From a virus: DNA of 31,969 nt. The notes below the pieces were generated by a model. That model had not been told where the DNA came from. It saw nothing but the letters and a program-made list of their open reading frames with translations, and did not search any database. Each line of letters opens with the position of its first letter. Position 1 is the first letter of the stretch. The translations under genes were made by a program, and so were the position numbers. Positions 1-7,386 of this stretch are shown in pieces. The DNA is taken from IMG/VR virus record IMGVR_UViG_3300032053_000313, positions 1-31,969 of that record; one strand, given 5' to 3'.

Positions 1-1
1 C

Positions 2-259
2 GAGCAGCGGCGGGCGCTGCAAAAGAAGCTGCGGCTGGAGGAGCTGCAAGAGCTGGTCGGTGGGTATATCGAGAGGCAGAGCTGCCGCTTCGAGGGGCGG
101 GCCCGTGCGCTGGTGATCAACGAAGAGGGGGAGTTGGATGGGCTGCCGCGCAACGAGAAGGCGACGGCCTGCTTCCGTGAGTATTGGCAGCGGAAGGGCG
201 TGGCAACGGCCGACTGGATCGTGGGCGACGCGGTCGTGCTGATAGGCTGCGATGTGTAG
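2..259 (+). CDS. DUF3846-like protein, 3' part
   Basis: Open from the left edge to a TAG at 257-259, so the start is outside the window. The visible 85 residues carry the pattern I associate with DUF3846 phage proteins: a LQELVGGYIE segment, then ALVINEEGEL, then GLPRNEKAT, and a closing IVGDAVVLIG strand. Proteins of this family are small, common on phages and plasmids, and have no established biochemical role that I can state. The next gene starts 5 nt downstream, suggesting co-transcription. Family assignment is by pattern recognition only. Confidence 0.75.
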   Translation, partial: EQRRALQKKLRLEELQELVGGYIERQSCRFEGRARALVINEEGELDGLPRNEKATACFREYWQRKGVATADWIVGDAVVLIGCDV

Positions 260-264
260 GAGCC

Positions 265-537
265 ATGCCGAGGATCCCGATGGCAAGCTACGAAGAGGCC
301 CGGCGGCACGCTCGGTTCTACGCCAACCTGACGCGGAACCTGGCGCGGCTGCGCCAAACGTGGATGCAGGCGTACGGGCTGACCGAGGCCGACCTGGTGA
401 GATGGGCCAAGGAGCGGGAGCGTTGCCCCCATGTGTGGGATGACAGGCCGCCGCCGCAGCCCAACGCCGAGACCTGCATCCGCGGCAAGCTGGCCGGCTA
501 CCGCGAGGCGCGCCGGCGGGGCGAGAGCTTATCCTGA
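265..537 (+). CDS. hypothetical protein, 90 aa
   Basis: A charged, mostly helical protein beginning MPRIPMASYEEARRHARFY, rich in Arg. It has one Cys-His pair (CPHVW) and a second Cys 15 residues on (TCIRGK). I chose ATG 265, which follows an AGGAG five bases after the DUF3846 stop; ATG 280, with GAGG six bases before it, is an equally good start. The reading frame is open further upstream, but that part overlaps the DUF3846 gene. I do not recognise the family. Confidence 0.6.
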   Translation: MPRIPMASYEEARRHARFYANLTRNLARLRQTWMQAYGLTEADLVRWAKERERCPHVWDDRPPPQPNAETCIRGKLAGYREARRRGESLS

Positions 538-540
538 GAT

Positions 541-555
541 GTGCCTAATGGACAC
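541..555 (+). promoter_or_regulatory. 15-bp near-palindrome, copy 1
   Basis: GTGCCTAATGGACAC preceded by AT. Fits the window-wide consensus ATGTGYCYnnnRGRCAC (half-site GTGYCY). It lies 6 bp upstream of a TATACT that resembles a -10 box (562-567), and 54 bp upstream of the LAGLIDADG gene. No convincing -35 box is present, so the element sits where an activator or repressor would contact a promoter. Confidence 0.6.
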
Positions 556-561
556 GGAGAG

Positions 562-567
562 TATACT
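562..567 (+). promoter_or_regulatory. possible -10 box (TATACT)
   Basis: TATACT matches the sigma-70 -10 consensus at five of six positions. There is no recognisable -35 hexamer at 16-18 bp upstream; that position overlaps palindrome copy 1. It would give a short leader before the gene at 610. Confidence 0.35.
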
Positions 568-609
568 AGCGGACAGGTAGGGGTAAGCTAGAGACCATGA
601 AGGTCGCTG

Positions 610-1095
610 ATGGGCTTTCAAAAGGGTAACGTTGTTGGCCAGGTTACATGGATTCAGTCAGGGAGTGGTTTGGGAATCCGTAAACCCCGTAGCGCCCGTG
701 AGATGACTGAGCCTGAGCAGGCTTACATAGGGGCGCTGATTGACGGCGAGGGCTGCGTTCACCTTAGAGAAAATAGGGGAATTACCATTGACGTCACCAA
801 CACCGAGGTTGAGTTGATCTCCGCTTGCCTGCGGGCCACCGGCTGCGGGAGCGTGAGCCTAAAGAACCGCGCAGGGGACGTGCCCAGGCACGGTAGGCGG
901 TGTCTTCATGATGCCTTTGTCTGGTATGTGTATCGGCATAATGATATTGATGCCATTGCCCGGCAATGTGCTCCCTGGTCCATGAAGTGCCAACGTGCAT
1001 TGGAGTGGCTGGCCGACAGGGCTCTAGCCGGTAACGAGGTTCAAATGATGGAGGGTGCTGATGGACCTGAAGCCTATTCGGACGCCGGTAGATGA
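610..1095 (+). CDS. LAGLIDADG homing endonuclease-like protein
   Basis: 161 aa with a single LAGLIDADG-type helix near residues 37-51 (AYIGALIDGEGCVHL; the acidic residue at its end would bind the catalytic metal), followed by ITIDVTNTEVELI, the usual first beta strands of the fold. With one motif it would act as a homodimer cutting a long DNA site. ATG 610 has AAGG six bases upstream; an internal ATG at 703, just before the motif, is an alternative start. The 3' end overlaps the start of the next gene by 35 nt. It sits free-standing in an intergenic position, as mobile endonuclease genes do in phages. Whether it is still active cannot be judged from sequence alone. Confidence 0.8.
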   Translation: MGFQKGNVVGQVTWIQSGSGLGIRKPRSAREMTEPEQAYIGALIDGEGCVHLRENRGITIDVTNTEVELISACLRATGCGSVSLKNRAGDVPRHGRRCLHDAFVWYVYRHNDIDAIARQCAPWSMKCQRALEWLADRALAGNEVQMMEGADGPEAYSDAGR

Positions 1096-1351
1096 GCTCC
1101 TGGCGGAGGCGGCATGGAAGATCATCGAAGATGTCGCCCGGAGGCATAAGCTGCCGGTAGGCGAGCTTGCCAAGAACGGGAAGGGGCCGGCCGTTGTTCG
1201 CGCTCGGCATGAGGCGATAGAGCGCTTGCAGCGATTCGGCTTCGGCGGGGCCGCCATAGCGGGGTATCTCGGTGTGTGCCCGATGTGCGTATCGCGCCAT
1301 CTGAAGAGGGCCTACGTTGCGGCGCGGCGGGGCAACGGTGGCGGCAACTGA
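1061..1351 (+). CDS. DnaA domain IV-like DNA-binding protein
   Basis: 96 aa. Residues about 25-80 resemble the C-terminal double-strand DNA-binding domain of DnaA: a basic-loop region (RRHKLPVGELA), the helix VVRARHEAIERLQRFG, and a helix-turn-helix (AAIAGYLGV...VSRHL). The AAA+ domain of DnaA is absent. In DnaA the last helix carries the DHTTV signature; here that position reads CPMCVSRHL, so sequence specificity should differ from a standard DnaA box. ATG 1061 has GGAGGG a few bases upstream; GTG 1055 in the same frame is possible. Likely role: phage regulator or origin-binding accessory factor (inference). Confidence 0.65.
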   Translation: MDLKPIRTPVDELLAEAAWKIIEDVARRHKLPVGELAKNGKGPAVVRARHEAIERLQRFGFGGAAIAGYLGVCPMCVSRHLKRAYVAARRGNGGGN

Positions 1352-1432
1352 TACGGCAATTGCGCGCAAGTTAATCCGAAAAATGCGGGGTTTCGGCCCC
1401 GTTAGCGGCAAGGAGGCCGGCAAGGAGGTGCC

Positions 1433-1768
1433 ATGGAGAGCAAGGACTTTATGGAGGCACGCGAGGAGCTAGAGCGTAGGTGCCTTGGCGTGCTGGCGGA
1501 CCGGGGGCCCCAGTATGCTGGGCCTGAGGAGGGTGGCGACCGCCTCGCCAACTTCAAGCTCATCGCTGAACTGCTCGGCACCTTCAAGGTGAACCCCGCT
1601 GACCCGAAGGTCGTCCTCATGGTCTACATGCTCAAACACATCTGCTCTGTTCTCTCCTACTTGGGCGGCACCCCGGAAGGGCAGGAGGCAATTGAGGGGC
1701 GGCTGGTGGACATTCGTAACTATGTTGACCTGCTCTATGCCCTCCTCGATGAAGGAGGTAGAGAGTGA
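1433..1768 (+). CDS. DUF6378/MazG-like protein
   Basis: 111 aa with a strong AAGGAGG site before ATG 1433. The layout R-G-P-Q-Y, DRLANFKLIAELLG, DPKVVLMVYMLKHICSVLS, and a final LVDIRNYVDLLYALL matches the small phage proteins I know as DUF6378 (an all-alpha group related to MazG-type NTP pyrophosphatases). In the family the central helices with acidic and Lys residues form the putative nucleotide site; the Asn-Phe pair and the final acidic/Tyr helix are both present. A nucleotide-pool role is plausible but unproven. The stop overlaps the GTG start of the next gene. Confidence 0.6.
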   Translation: MESKDFMEAREELERRCLGVLADRGPQYAGPEEGGDRLANFKLIAELLGTFKVNPADPKVVLMVYMLKHICSVLSYLGGTPEGQEAIEGRLVDIRNYVDLLYALLDEGGRE

Positions 1769-2178
1769 CAAAGGCTCTTCGTAGCTACGCCCAGACGTCA
1801 GTCAGCCCCGGCCAGTCACGTGAGAACATCGAGAAGTTGCTGCGGCGGGTTGGCGTGGAGGCGTGGCGCTGGACCACGGGCCCCGACGTTGAGGGGATAG
1901 AGTTCGCCTTGCCGCGGCCGGGCAAGGCTGCGGCGGGATACCGCCTGGTGATCAGGTTCGAGAACCAGGCCGAGCGTGGGCGCATGCTGCGGGTACTCTA
2001 CTGGTATCTGAAGAGCAAGATCGAGGCCATCGAAGAGGGGTTGGTGAGCATGGAGCAGGAGTTCCTGTCCCACATGCTGATGCCGGGCGGCGACACGGTG
2101 TATGAGGCTGTGGCCGCAGAGGGCCTCGAGAGGCTGGTGGCGCCAGCGGCGATAGCCCTGCCGTCGCCGAGGGGGTGA
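1765..2178 (+). CDS. hypothetical phage protein, 137 aa
   Basis: Starts at GTG 1765, overlapping the previous stop (GTGA), which implies translational coupling. The N-terminal half (SYAQTSVSPGQSRENIEKLL, then a Gly-Val-Glu-Ala turn, then GIEFALPRPG and YRLVIRF strands) resembles a widespread phage and archaeal-virus hypothetical family that begins with a Tyr-Ala-x-Thr-x-Val segment and a helix with Ile-Glu-x-x-Leu. The C-terminal part is a long helix (RGRMLRVLYWYLKSKIEAIEE). No catalytic residues can be inferred. Confidence 0.65.
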   Translation: MTKALRSYAQTSVSPGQSRENIEKLLRRVGVEAWRWTTGPDVEGIEFALPRPGKAAAGYRLVIRFENQAERGRMLRVLYWYLKSKIEAIEEGLVSMEQEFLSHMLMPGGDTVYEAVAAEGLERLVAPAAIALPSPRG

Positions 2179-2184
2179 AGACGA

Positions 2185-2460
2185 GTGGGCGCTAGAGGCC
2201 GGTTTCTACGCCTATTCCGACGCAGGCGGCCGACGCGATGGTGGTGGCCGCGATGCGATCACGTGTGGGGCGCATGGATACCTGGAGACCTTCGTGGCCC
2301 TGACTGGGCAGAGAAGTACCCAAGCAACGAGAGAGGGGATGCCTTCTTGATAGGTGACAAGTGGTGGCGGGGCAGGGAATGTTATCGGTGTCATACCGTA
2401 GTGATTGGCCCACCAGAGCCGGCAGGCAGGTTTACGAATCTGTCGGAGCCAAGGGGCTAA
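2185..2460 (+). CDS. small Cys-pair protein, 91 aa
   Basis: GTG start at 2185, six bases after the previous stop. The N-terminus is very basic and aromatic (RLFRRRRPTRWWWPRC), followed by CDHVW and a single CYRC pair. A Cys-His/Cys-Cys set could bind zinc. The pattern is similar to many tiny phage proteins of unknown role, several more of which occur in this window. Confidence 0.5.
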   Translation: MGARGRFLRLFRRRRPTRWWWPRCDHVWGAWIPGDLRGPDWAEKYPSNERGDAFLIGDKWWRGRECYRCHTVVIGPPEPAGRFTNLSEPRG

Positions 2461-2462
2461 GA

Positions 2463-2858
2463 ATGAACGTCCTAGCACCCAAACGCCAAGAAGCCCTCGA
2501 GCAATTATTGATTGCCGGCCACTCCCTGCGTGACATAGCTACCGCCATTGGTTGCGCCAAGGGGACAGTCGAAAGGTACAAGCGTCGCCTGCAAGCGCAA
2601 AAGGCAGGTAGGGCAAGGTGGACCAAAAACAGAGATGGGCAGGGAAAATCGGTTGCTGCCTGCCTATTGCCTAAGTACCTTGCCCGTATGGGTTCAAGCC
2701 CGCCTAGTCTTGCGGATGCGCTGAAAGAGATGGGGGAGATTCCTGAGATGCTGGAGGAGGTCGCAGTTGATTGTTTTGATGATGATGATTGCGGCCCTGC
2801 CTACCTGGCGGCCCATTATGCTGCGGCTGAAATTATCAGATATAGCCTGAAGGCCTGA
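2463..2858 (+). CDS. helix-turn-helix DNA-binding protein
   Basis: 131 aa. Residues about 7-40 form a helix-turn-helix of the resolvase/transposase type (EALEQLLIAGHSLRDIATAI, then GCAKGTVERYKRRL): the pattern 'G.s.rdIA..ig...gTV.rykrrL' is the recognition unit. The C-terminal part is acidic (four consecutive Asp near residue 108) and has no domain I recognise. ATG 2463 is chosen because the HTH starts immediately after it; the frame is open further upstream over the previous gene. Likely a transcriptional regulator. Confidence 0.65.
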   Translation: MNVLAPKRQEALEQLLIAGHSLRDIATAIGCAKGTVERYKRRLQAQKAGRARWTKNRDGQGKSVAACLLPKYLARMGSSPPSLADALKEMGEIPEMLEEVAVDCFDDDDCGPAYLAAHYAAAEIIRYSLKA

Positions 2859-2869
2859 GGGGGTGAGAG

Positions 2870-3064
2870 ATGAAGGCAAATGTGGGCGAGCAGCCAGCGC
2901 TGCCAGGGCTCGCACTCCTGTGCGGTACTGAGGGCTGCGGGAAAGATGCCGTCTGTGGTCTGCGGAACAAGACCTATCCGGACCTGCGCATCAACGCCTG
3001 CGCCCAGTGCTTTGAGGAGATAACAGGTCGGGTCTTCAGCGAAGAGATGGTGCCTGTGCCATGA
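2870..3064 (+). CDS. small Cys-rich protein, 64 aa
   Basis: ATG 2870 follows GGGGGTGAGAG. It has four Cys in two groups (LCGTEGCGKDAVCGL and NACAQCFEE), an arrangement consistent with a zinc ribbon. It ends with a 4-nt overlap (ATGA) onto the next gene. No further function can be assigned. Confidence 0.55.
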   Translation: MKANVGEQPALPGLALLCGTEGCGKDAVCGLRNKTYPDLRINACAQCFEEITGRVFSEEMVPVP

Positions 3065-3294
3065 TCCTGCTAGGCGACAGGCACGAGCTGATCGTCATGT
3101 TGAGCGACGGCAAGGGGTCAAAGGTGCGCCACAGCCTTGTCTGCTTCGGGAGGAAGAGGCACTACCGCAAGGACGGCATGTGCAAACACGTCGAGGCCCT
3201 GCTGGCCGGGACGCGGCCCTGGCACAGGGCGCGGACGGCGGTCACATTATGGGGCAATGAGCCGCCGCCGCAGAAGGAGGATAGCAAGGAATGA
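3061..3294 (+). CDS. SWIM-like zinc-finger protein, 77 aa
   Basis: A SWIM-type C-terminal signature is visible: SLVCFGRKRHYRKDGMCKHVEALL, in which Cys and the closing Cys-Lys-His pair are in the expected order (SWIM is CxC...CxH; the first pair is reduced to one Cys here). SWIM modules bind DNA or protein. Start and stop both overlap neighbouring genes by 4 nt, so it is part of a tight operon. Confidence 0.5.
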   Translation: MILLGDRHELIVMLSDGKGSKVRHSLVCFGRKRHYRKDGMCKHVEALLAGTRPWHRARTAVTLWGNEPPPQKEDSKE

Positions 3295-3512
3295 AACTGA
3301 TGATCTCCCGTGACGCCGGATGCAGCTACTTCGAGGAGATGCGGGCTGAAACAATGGAGCCCCTGCTAGCCCGCGCTGAGGAATTGCGCCTCGACGAACA
3401 GATGCTGAGGTGGGCCATCGAGAGCGATGATGAAAGGGAGGTCTACGAGATAGGCGGAATACAGAAGCGCATCTTGGCAGATGTCACCCGAGCGCGGCAG
3501 AAGGAGGAATGA
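3291..3512 (+). CDS. hypothetical protein, 73 aa
   Basis: ATG 3291 preceded by an AAGGAGGATAGCAAGGA stretch. Predicted helical and acidic: METMEPLL-type helix, RAEELRLDEQMLRWAIESDD, ending in a charged tail. There is no recognisable motif. Its stop overlaps the start of the next gene (ATGA). Confidence 0.5.
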   Translation: MKLMISRDAGCSYFEEMRAETMEPLLARAEELRLDEQMLRWAIESDDEREVYEIGGIQKRILADVTRARQKEE

Positions 3513-4282
3513 ACATGAGCGGAGGTACAGGACCGGGGTGTAGCGGGCCGATACGCGGCCTCGAGGTTGATCCCACGTTGCCCGAGCCAGGGCCATCGCT
3601 TTTCGGGGACGGTTCGACTTACGACTGGCTCCTTGAGCACCTGACGCTGTACGGCGTGCCGCTCAAGCGTGTCCTGGAGCACCCGGCGTTCAAGCTGGGC
3701 ATGCGGGGCGTGATCCTGGGCGAGGGTGGCAATCCTGACGACCATGAAGGGCTGCGGATATCGCCGCGCACGAGGCTCGGGCTGGTGGAGGTGGAGCTGG
3801 TGTCATTGGCGATGGAGTGGCCCACTAACATGGCGGTGCGTGAGGCGCGATGGCAGGTTACGGCGGCACTGGCTCTGATGAAAGGCGGTGAGAGCAATGA
3901 GGCTGCTGCGACGAGTAAACGGTTCATACAGCGCGGCCGGCGTGGCTGGGCAGACAGTGATGTGTGGGAGATGGCGTGGTATCTGGCTGAGGTGATAGCT
4001 GGGATGACTGCCCATCTTCGAGAGCACAGCATGGGCTACGCCTGCGTTCACGAACCAGCGGATCACGCAGAGCGCCATAAGGCAGGGTGCGACCCCAAGG
4101 ATTGGGAGAACATCCTGCGCCGGATCGAGTATGGATTCCGGTACTTCCTTTGGGCACAGGAGCACGTAGACGACGGACAGCCCACGTTCGCTGTCTATCA
4201 GGAGCGCGAGCGAATCCAGTATGGTGCCGTCGAGCAGTCCTTGGCCTTGATGCAGAAGTACTGGGGCCATCTGTGGGATTAG
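3509..4282 (+). CDS. hypothetical phage protein, 257 aa
   Basis: ATG 3509 after an AAGGAGGA site; a second ATG at 3515 is also possible. The C-terminal half carries RRGWADSDVWEMAWYLAEVI and later DWENILRRIEYGFRYFLWAQ. This 'RG...D.W.....la.vi' plus 'W..iL..m..gF' pairing recurs in a family of phage hypothetical proteins of unknown function. The first third (YDWLLEHLTLYGVPLKRVLEH) looks like a separate helical module. It closes the left-hand operon: a strong promoter begins 10 bp after its stop. Confidence 0.65.
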   Translation: MNMSGGTGPGCSGPIRGLEVDPTLPEPGPSLFGDGSTYDWLLEHLTLYGVPLKRVLEHPAFKLGMRGVILGEGGNPDDHEGLRISPRTRLGLVEVELVSLAMEWPTNMAVREARWQVTAALALMKGGESNEAAATSKRFIQRGRRGWADSDVWEMAWYLAEVIAGMTAHLREHSMGYACVHEPADHAERHKAGCDPKDWENILRRIEYGFRYFLWAQEHVDDGQPTFAVYQERERIQYGAVEQSLALMQKYWGHLWD

Positions 4283-4292
4283 GTGGGGGCCC

Positions 4293-4322
4293 TTGACACC
4301 CCGGCCACCTGCGTGCTATAAT
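4293..4322 (+). promoter_or_regulatory. strong sigma-70-type promoter
   Basis: TTGACA at 4293-4298, 18-bp spacer, TATAAT at 4317-4322, with TGC immediately before the -10 (extended -10). This is a consensus match at both hexamers. Transcription would start near 4330, 25 bp before the tRNA, and read into the SbcC-like gene. Confidence 0.85.
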
Positions 4323-4353
4323 TACATTGTAGGGAGGGCTAGAGAGTGACCAT

Positions 4354-4429
4354 GGGCCGCGTGTTGTAATGGTAGCATACCCCGATCCTATCGGGGAGGA
4401 TGGGGGTCCGATTCCCAGCCGGCCCTCCA
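4354..4429 (+). tRNA. tRNA-Arg-like (anticodon CCT)
   Basis: 76 nt with encoded CCA (4427-4429). The acceptor pairs GGGCCG with CGGCCC (position 7-66 is C-C). The anticodon stem CCCCG/CGGGG is perfect with loop ATCCTAT (T33, anticodon CCT, for AGG). The T arm has the GTCCGATTC loop on a three-pair stem, and the two outer T-stem pairs are mismatched. The D loop has the usual AATGGTA but a weak stem. AGG codons are common in the surrounding genes, which would give it a purpose. The weak D and T stems lower confidence that it is fully functional. Confidence 0.65.
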
Positions 4430-4441
4430 AGGAGGGAAGCT

Positions 4442-4627
4442 ATGAACTACCCGACATACGAGGAGGTCGAAGAGGCAACCCACGAGCAACTGGCACGCTG
4501 GTGTCGCTTCTTGCCATCTCCGATGACTGAGGAGCAACTGCGGGTGATAAACCACGCCGCCGGACGCCTCAAGGTGATGGGGGGCTTCACGCCCGAAATC
4601 AGCAAGCGAATCGGGTGGAAGCCATGA
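4442..4627 (+). CDS. hypothetical phage protein, 61 aa
   Basis: ATG 4442 follows AAGGAGGGAAGC, just after the tRNA. It reads as a short two-helix protein: YPTYEEVEEATHEQLARWCR, FLPSP, then RVINHAAGRLKVMGGFTPEISKRIGW. The pattern 'P..e.v..a...qla.WyrfLpsp ... GGftpeiSK.iGw' is very common in phage genomes, function unknown. Its end overlaps the start of the SbcC-like gene by 4 nt. Confidence 0.75.
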   Translation: MNYPTYEEVEEATHEQLARWCRFLPSPMTEEQLRVINHAAGRLKVMGGFTPEISKRIGWKP

Positions 4628-6708
4628 TCCCCGTGAAGCTTAGCCTGAGCAACTTCCTCTGCTACCGTGAGTGTCCACCGCTGGACCTGAGCGGCATCCA
4701 CGTGGCCTGCCTGTCGGGCGACAACGGCCACGGCAAGTCGGCATTGCTGGATGCCATGACGTGGGCGCTCTGGGGCAAGGCCCGGGCCAGCACAGAGGAC
4801 GAGCTGGTGCACATGGGCCAGACCGAGGCCCAGGTCGACTTCGAGTTCGCGGTCGACGGCACGCGCTACCGTGTGTTCAGGAAGAGGAAGAGGGCCGGCA
4901 CCCGCAAGCGGGGCGAGTCGATGCTCGACTTCTTTCTGGACGAAGCCGGCGAGTGGCGGGTGCTCACTGGCGCCACCCTATCGGACACGGCGCAGCGCAT
5001 TCAAGGGACGCTCAAGATGGATTACGACACGTTCCTGAATACGGCCTACCTGGCCCAAGGGAAGGCGGACGAGTTCGTACAGAAGACGCCTAGCGGGCGC
5101 AAGGAGGTCCTGGCAGCCGTTCTTGGCCTGGAGCAGTACGAGGTCTTGGCCGGGCGCTGCAAGGGGCTGGCGAAGGTAGCCGAGTTCGAGCAGCAGCAGT
5201 TTCAGCAGGCGCTGGAGAGGATAGACGGGCAACTAATCCACCGGGATGCTCAAGAAGGCGAGCTAGCGGAGGTACAGTACGCCCTGGACAAAACTGCGGC
5301 CGACCTGGCTACGCAGGAGGCCCTGGTAGAAACGTTGCGCCAGACGGCCGAGGCTGCGGAACGCCGGGCAGCACTGCTACGGCCGGCGGAGGAGGCGCTA
5401 GAGGTTGCCGTCGGCGAGGCGGCGCAGCAGGGTGACCGGGCCCTGGCTAGCAGGCGGCGAGTGGCGCAGCTGCTAGAGGGTGCTGGGCAGGCGGGCGATG
5501 CTCGCGACCGGCACAGCAAGCTGTCGGAGATGAAGGTTGGGGGGGTAGACGCCCTCCGGCTAGAAGGAATGCTAGCTGAAATCGAGCGCTTGAAGGCGAC
5601 GAATGTCGAGCTGAGTGCCCAGATATCGGAACTTGAGCGGAAGAAGGCGCAGTTTGAGGAAGGCATTGGCGGCTGCCCGCTGTGCGGCACTGAACTGGAC
5701 GATGAGCATCGGACAGAGATCGGCGCCGGCTACGCTCGGGATATCACGGATAGAGCGAACAGGCTAGATGAGAATATCGTTCGCTTGAACGGCCTACACC
5801 TCGGGGCCAGAGCCTTGCGCGATGCTGTTCGCGAGCTGGAAGCAGAGTTGGCGAAGGCTACTGAGTGGCTGCGGCAGGCAGAGCAGGCACAGGCGCAGCT
5901 AGAAATCGAGAGCCAGGCGCAGGCAGCCGCTGAGACAGCACAGGCCACCTGGCAAGAGCGCGCGACTCAGGCCCGCGATGAGGTAGACCGGCTGAAGGCT
6001 GAGATGGCGGGCCAATCAGACGTGGGGCCGCAGCTATTCCAGGCCCGCCAGGCACTGGATGCGCTGAGGGCAGACGAGCGCAGGCAGCGCCAAGCCCTGG
6101 GCGCCGTGGAGCAGGAGCTGGACCGGCTCCGCATGCTGGAGGCCGAGCGTGGCCCGACCGTGCTGGCGTTCAACGAGGCCGGTAGCCGGAAGGCGATCCA
6201 CGAGGAACTGGCCCTGGCGTTCGGCAAGAACGGCGTGCAGGCGCTGATAATCGACGGAGTGCTGCCCGAGATCGCCTGCGAGGCCGACCGCTTGCTGGGA
6301 CAGATGACGAACGGCCGGATGACGCTGAGCATGAGCACGCAGCGCGAGACGCAGCAGGGCACGGTGGCGGAGACGCTGGACATCAAGATCTCCGACGAGC
6401 TGGGCACGCGTAGCTATGAACTATACAGTGGCGGCGAGGCGTTCAGGATTAACTTCGCCCTGCGCATCGCCCTGTCGCGGCTGCTGGCCAGGCGGGCGGG
6501 GGCACCACTGCCGACGTTGATCATCGACGAGGGCTTCGGAAGCCAGGACAGCGCCGGGCGTGAGCGGCTGGTGGAGGCGATAAGGGCAATCCAGGGCGAC
6601 TTCAAGTGCGTGCTGGTGGTTACGCACCTAGACGAGCTGCGGGACGCCTTCCCGGTGCGCATCGAAGTTCAGAAGACGCCCGAGGGCTCGACGGCGGTCG
6701 TGGTGTAG
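4624..6708 (+). CDS. SbcC/Rad50-type ATPase
   Basis: 694 aa. The Walker A motif GDNGHGKS is at residues 32-39 and a zinc-hook CPLC at 351-354, flanked by two coiled-coil arms (about 170-340 and 365-525). The ABC signature SGGEAF starts at 602, and Walker B LIIDEGFG has Asp635/Glu636. This order is diagnostic of the Rad50/SbcC branch of ABC ATPases, which tether and process DNA ends together with the Mre11/SbcD nuclease. It is shorter than E. coli SbcC (over 1000 aa) because the arms are short, similar in size to phage T4 gp46-like proteins. No SbcD/gp47-type nuclease is visible in the window. ATG 4624 is chosen because the canonical N-terminal strand (KLSLSNFLCYRE) begins there; GTG 4615 is an alternative. 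Likely role: phage recombination or end processing. Confidence 0.92.
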   Translation: MIPVKLSLSNFLCYRECPPLDLSGIHVACLSGDNGHGKSALLDAMTWALWGKARASTEDELVHMGQTEAQVDFEFAVDGTRYRVFRKRKRAGTRKRGESMLDFFLDEAGEWRVLTGATLSDTAQRIQGTLKMDYDTFLNTAYLAQGKADEFVQKTPSGRKEVLAAVLGLEQYEVLAGRCKGLAKVAEFEQQQFQQALERIDGQLIHRDAQEGELAEVQYALDKTAADLATQEALVETLRQTAEAAERRAALLRPAEEALEVAVGEAAQQGDRALASRRRVAQLLEGAGQAGDARDRHSKLSEMKVGGVDALRLEGMLAEIERLKATNVELSAQISELERKKAQFEEGIGGCPLCGTELDDEHRTEIGAGYARDITDRANRLDENIVRLNGLHLGARALRDAVRELEAELAKATEWLRQAEQAQAQLEIESQAQAAAETAQATWQERATQARDEVDRLKAEMAGQSDVGPQLFQARQALDALRADERRQRQALGAVEQELDRLRMLEAERGPTVLAFNEAGSRKAIHEELALAFGKNGVQALIIDGVLPEIACEADRLLGQMTNGRMTLSMSTQRETQQGTVAETLDIKISDELGTRSYELYSGGEAFRINFALRIALSRLLARRAGAPLPTLIIDEGFGSQDSAGRERLVEAIRAIQGDFKCVLVVTHLDELRDAFPVRIEVQKTPEGSTAVVV

Positions 6709-6728
6709 CAGGAAAGGAGCCTAGAGAC

Positions 6729-7031
6729 ATGAGTGACCTTACGATCCGAGAGCTGCAAGAACGAGCCCACAAGACGGCAATCGAGCACGGCTGGTGGGAG
6801 GGCGACCGCAACGTCGGTGAGCTAATCGCTCTCATGCACTCCGAGCTTTCGGAGGCGCTGGAGGAGTGGCGTAAGGGCGAGCTGTTGAACGTCGCCAGGG
6901 AATTGGCCGACTGCGTCATCCGCATCGCCGACTTCTGCGAGCGGCATGGGTTCGACCTGACGGCCTTGCTGGAGACGAAGATGGCGTATAACGACACGAG
7001 AGAGTTCAGACACGGCGGGAAGAGAGCGTAG
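6729..7031 (+). CDS. MazG-like nucleotide pyrophosphohydrolase
   Basis: 100 aa, ATG 6729 preceded by AAAGGAG. It has the four-helix MazG-like layout: the helix NVGELIALMHSELSEALEEW with the ExxE-type metal ligands, then VARELADCVIRIADFCERHG carrying the ExxD pair. These acidic residues coordinate Mg2+ for NTP to NMP plus PPi hydrolysis in the family. Phage MazG-like enzymes are thought to alter host (p)ppGpp or nucleotide pools; the exact substrate cannot be read here. It follows the SbcC-like gene by 20 bp and is probably in the same transcript. Confidence 0.82.
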   Translation: MSDLTIRELQERAHKTAIEHGWWEGDRNVGELIALMHSELSEALEEWRKGELLNVARELADCVIRIADFCERHGFDLTALLETKMAYNDTREFRHGGKRA

Positions 7032-7061
7032 GCCCTTCCCGCCACCAAAGGGAGGCAGAGC

Positions 7062-7385
7062 ATGGCGCTGAGGCACACGCGGGTGTACGCAACTGAGGAG
7101 GAGGTCGAGAAGATTCAGCGGCTGTACGAGGAAGCTATCCGGACGCCGGTGGTTGCCCTGTCTTCTGCGGATGCCTTAGCCGGGAGGGACTTCGCGTCGG
7201 CGGCCATGGACCGGGTTCAGCAAGCCATCGACGAGGCAGCTGAGGCGCACGGCTTGCCGAGGACGCCGAAGCATTACGGGCTCTGGGCCGAGTATGAGTA
7301 CGATGGCCAGGTGCCGGACGTGTTTGGGAAGCAGGGGCGAGTCACCCGATCAGCCGAGTTCGTTACCGACGACGGCGTGGTATAA
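7062..7385 (+). CDS. hypothetical phage protein, 107 aa
   Basis: ATG 7062 with GGGAGG upstream. Central motif QQAIDEAAEAHGLPRTPKHY resembles the 'A.d.aAlahGLP....yYG' block found in small phage proteins of unknown function. The C-terminus is acidic with beta character (RSAEFVTDDGVV). Its TAA stop is embedded in the TATAAT of the following promoter. Confidence 0.65.
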   Translation: MALRHTRVYATEEEVEKIQRLYEEAIRTPVVALSSADALAGRDFASAAMDRVQQAIDEAAEAHGLPRTPKHYGLWAEYEYDGQVPDVFGKQGRVTRSAEFVTDDGVV

Positions 7386-7386
7386 T
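7376..7386 (+). promoter_or_regulatory. extended -10 promoter (TGG-TATAAT)
   Basis: TATAAT at 7381-7386 is preceded by TG at 7378-7379, giving an extended -10 element. There is no good -35 at the usual distance. It would start a transcript near 7393, right at the first arm of the structured leader. Confidence 0.6.
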
